From positions 11,337,980-11,401,979 of the forward strand of contig CM037877.1 in assembly GCA_021292165.1 (NCBI GenBank): a DNA stretch of 64,000 bases, in the 5' to 3' direction. The position numbers and the translations under genes are program-made. The notes beneath the pieces are model-generated. The model had not been told where the DNA came from. It did not search any database and saw only the letters and a program-made list of their open reading frames with translations. Shown piece by piece: positions 63,899-64,000 of this stretch; within the stretch, counting starts at the first letter, position 1, and each line of letters begins with the position of its first letter. Origin of the DNA: Shinisaurus crocodilurus. Its lineage: Eukaryota > Chordata > Lepidosauria > Squamata > Shinisauridae.

Positions 63899-63920
63899 AA
63901 ACACACACACACACACACAG
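63899..63920 (+). repeat. (CA)n microsatellite
   Basis: About eleven AC units following an aaaacaaaac tract. Confidence 0.9.
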
Positions 63921-64000
63921 TCCACAAGTCCACTGAATCCACGTGACCAGGATTCACGTTGCCAGCCCACTGCGGAATCCACAGATCCGATTCACAGAAA

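Overview
This window looks like nuclear, non-coding DNA of a squamate reptile (a lizard or close relative). The evidence is the mix of interspersed repeats. There are nine or so tRNA-headed SINEs of Sauria-SINE type whose tails end in (AATA)n. CR1 3' ends finish in ATTCTATG or TTCTTATG repeats. There are L2-type and L1-type LINE remnants, many short non-autonomous hAT-like DNA transposons with 8-bp target-site duplications (TSDs), and dense microsatellites. I recognise no host protein-coding gene and no functional tRNA or rRNA gene. All retrotransposon reading frames are truncated, frameshifted or lack their N-terminus, and the longest GC-rich open frames lie inside repeats or CpG-rich DNA.

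Layout. 0.6-5.3 kb: a GACTC-rich hAT-like element, a second hairpin-type element, a palindromic hAT-like element, and CR1/L2 tails. 6-9.3 kb: three Sauria SINEs and an L2 end. 10.5-11.4 kb: an 866-bp very GC-rich hAT-like element with a perfect TSD. 13-16.4 kb: three hairpin MITEs of one family, including a 62-bp half-copy that looks derived from its neighbour 0.7 kb away. 17.7-18.6 kb: a CpG-rich block with a cruciform-like core and a consensus splice-donor sequence. 20.4 and 45.8 kb: two copies of a 5S-rRNA-headed SINE with a CR1-like tail. 22-35 kb: further MITEs, CR1, L1, L2 and Sauria SINEs between unique stretches. 36 kb: a tRNA-Ala-like SINE with a CR1-type tail. 40-47 kb: a densely nested region with a LINE remnant, hAT within hAT, a Tigger/mariner-like element, a 5S SINE within a TIR element, and GACTC-hAT within an older repeat. 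47.7-49.7 kb: a retrovirus-like LTR followed by a frameshifted L2 with a YADD motif. 50-64 kb: CR1, L2, inverted-repeat elements and microsatellites.

How the parts work together. The window shows parasite-host pairs among repeats: one CR1 subfamily matches the tail of the 5S SINE, another matches the tail of the tRNA-Ala SINE. Several hAT-like families have no transposase here and must have been mobilised in trans. Nested insertions give a relative chronology. The unique stretches (about 22.7-23.2, 26.0-26.4, 32.4-32.9, 38.0-39.4, 42.8-43.5, 50.8-51.3 and 57.9-58.1 kb) are the best places to look for conserved enhancers. That is an inference from repeat-poor, balanced sequence, not from any alignment. 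Family names rest on motif recognition from memory, and no database search was possible.
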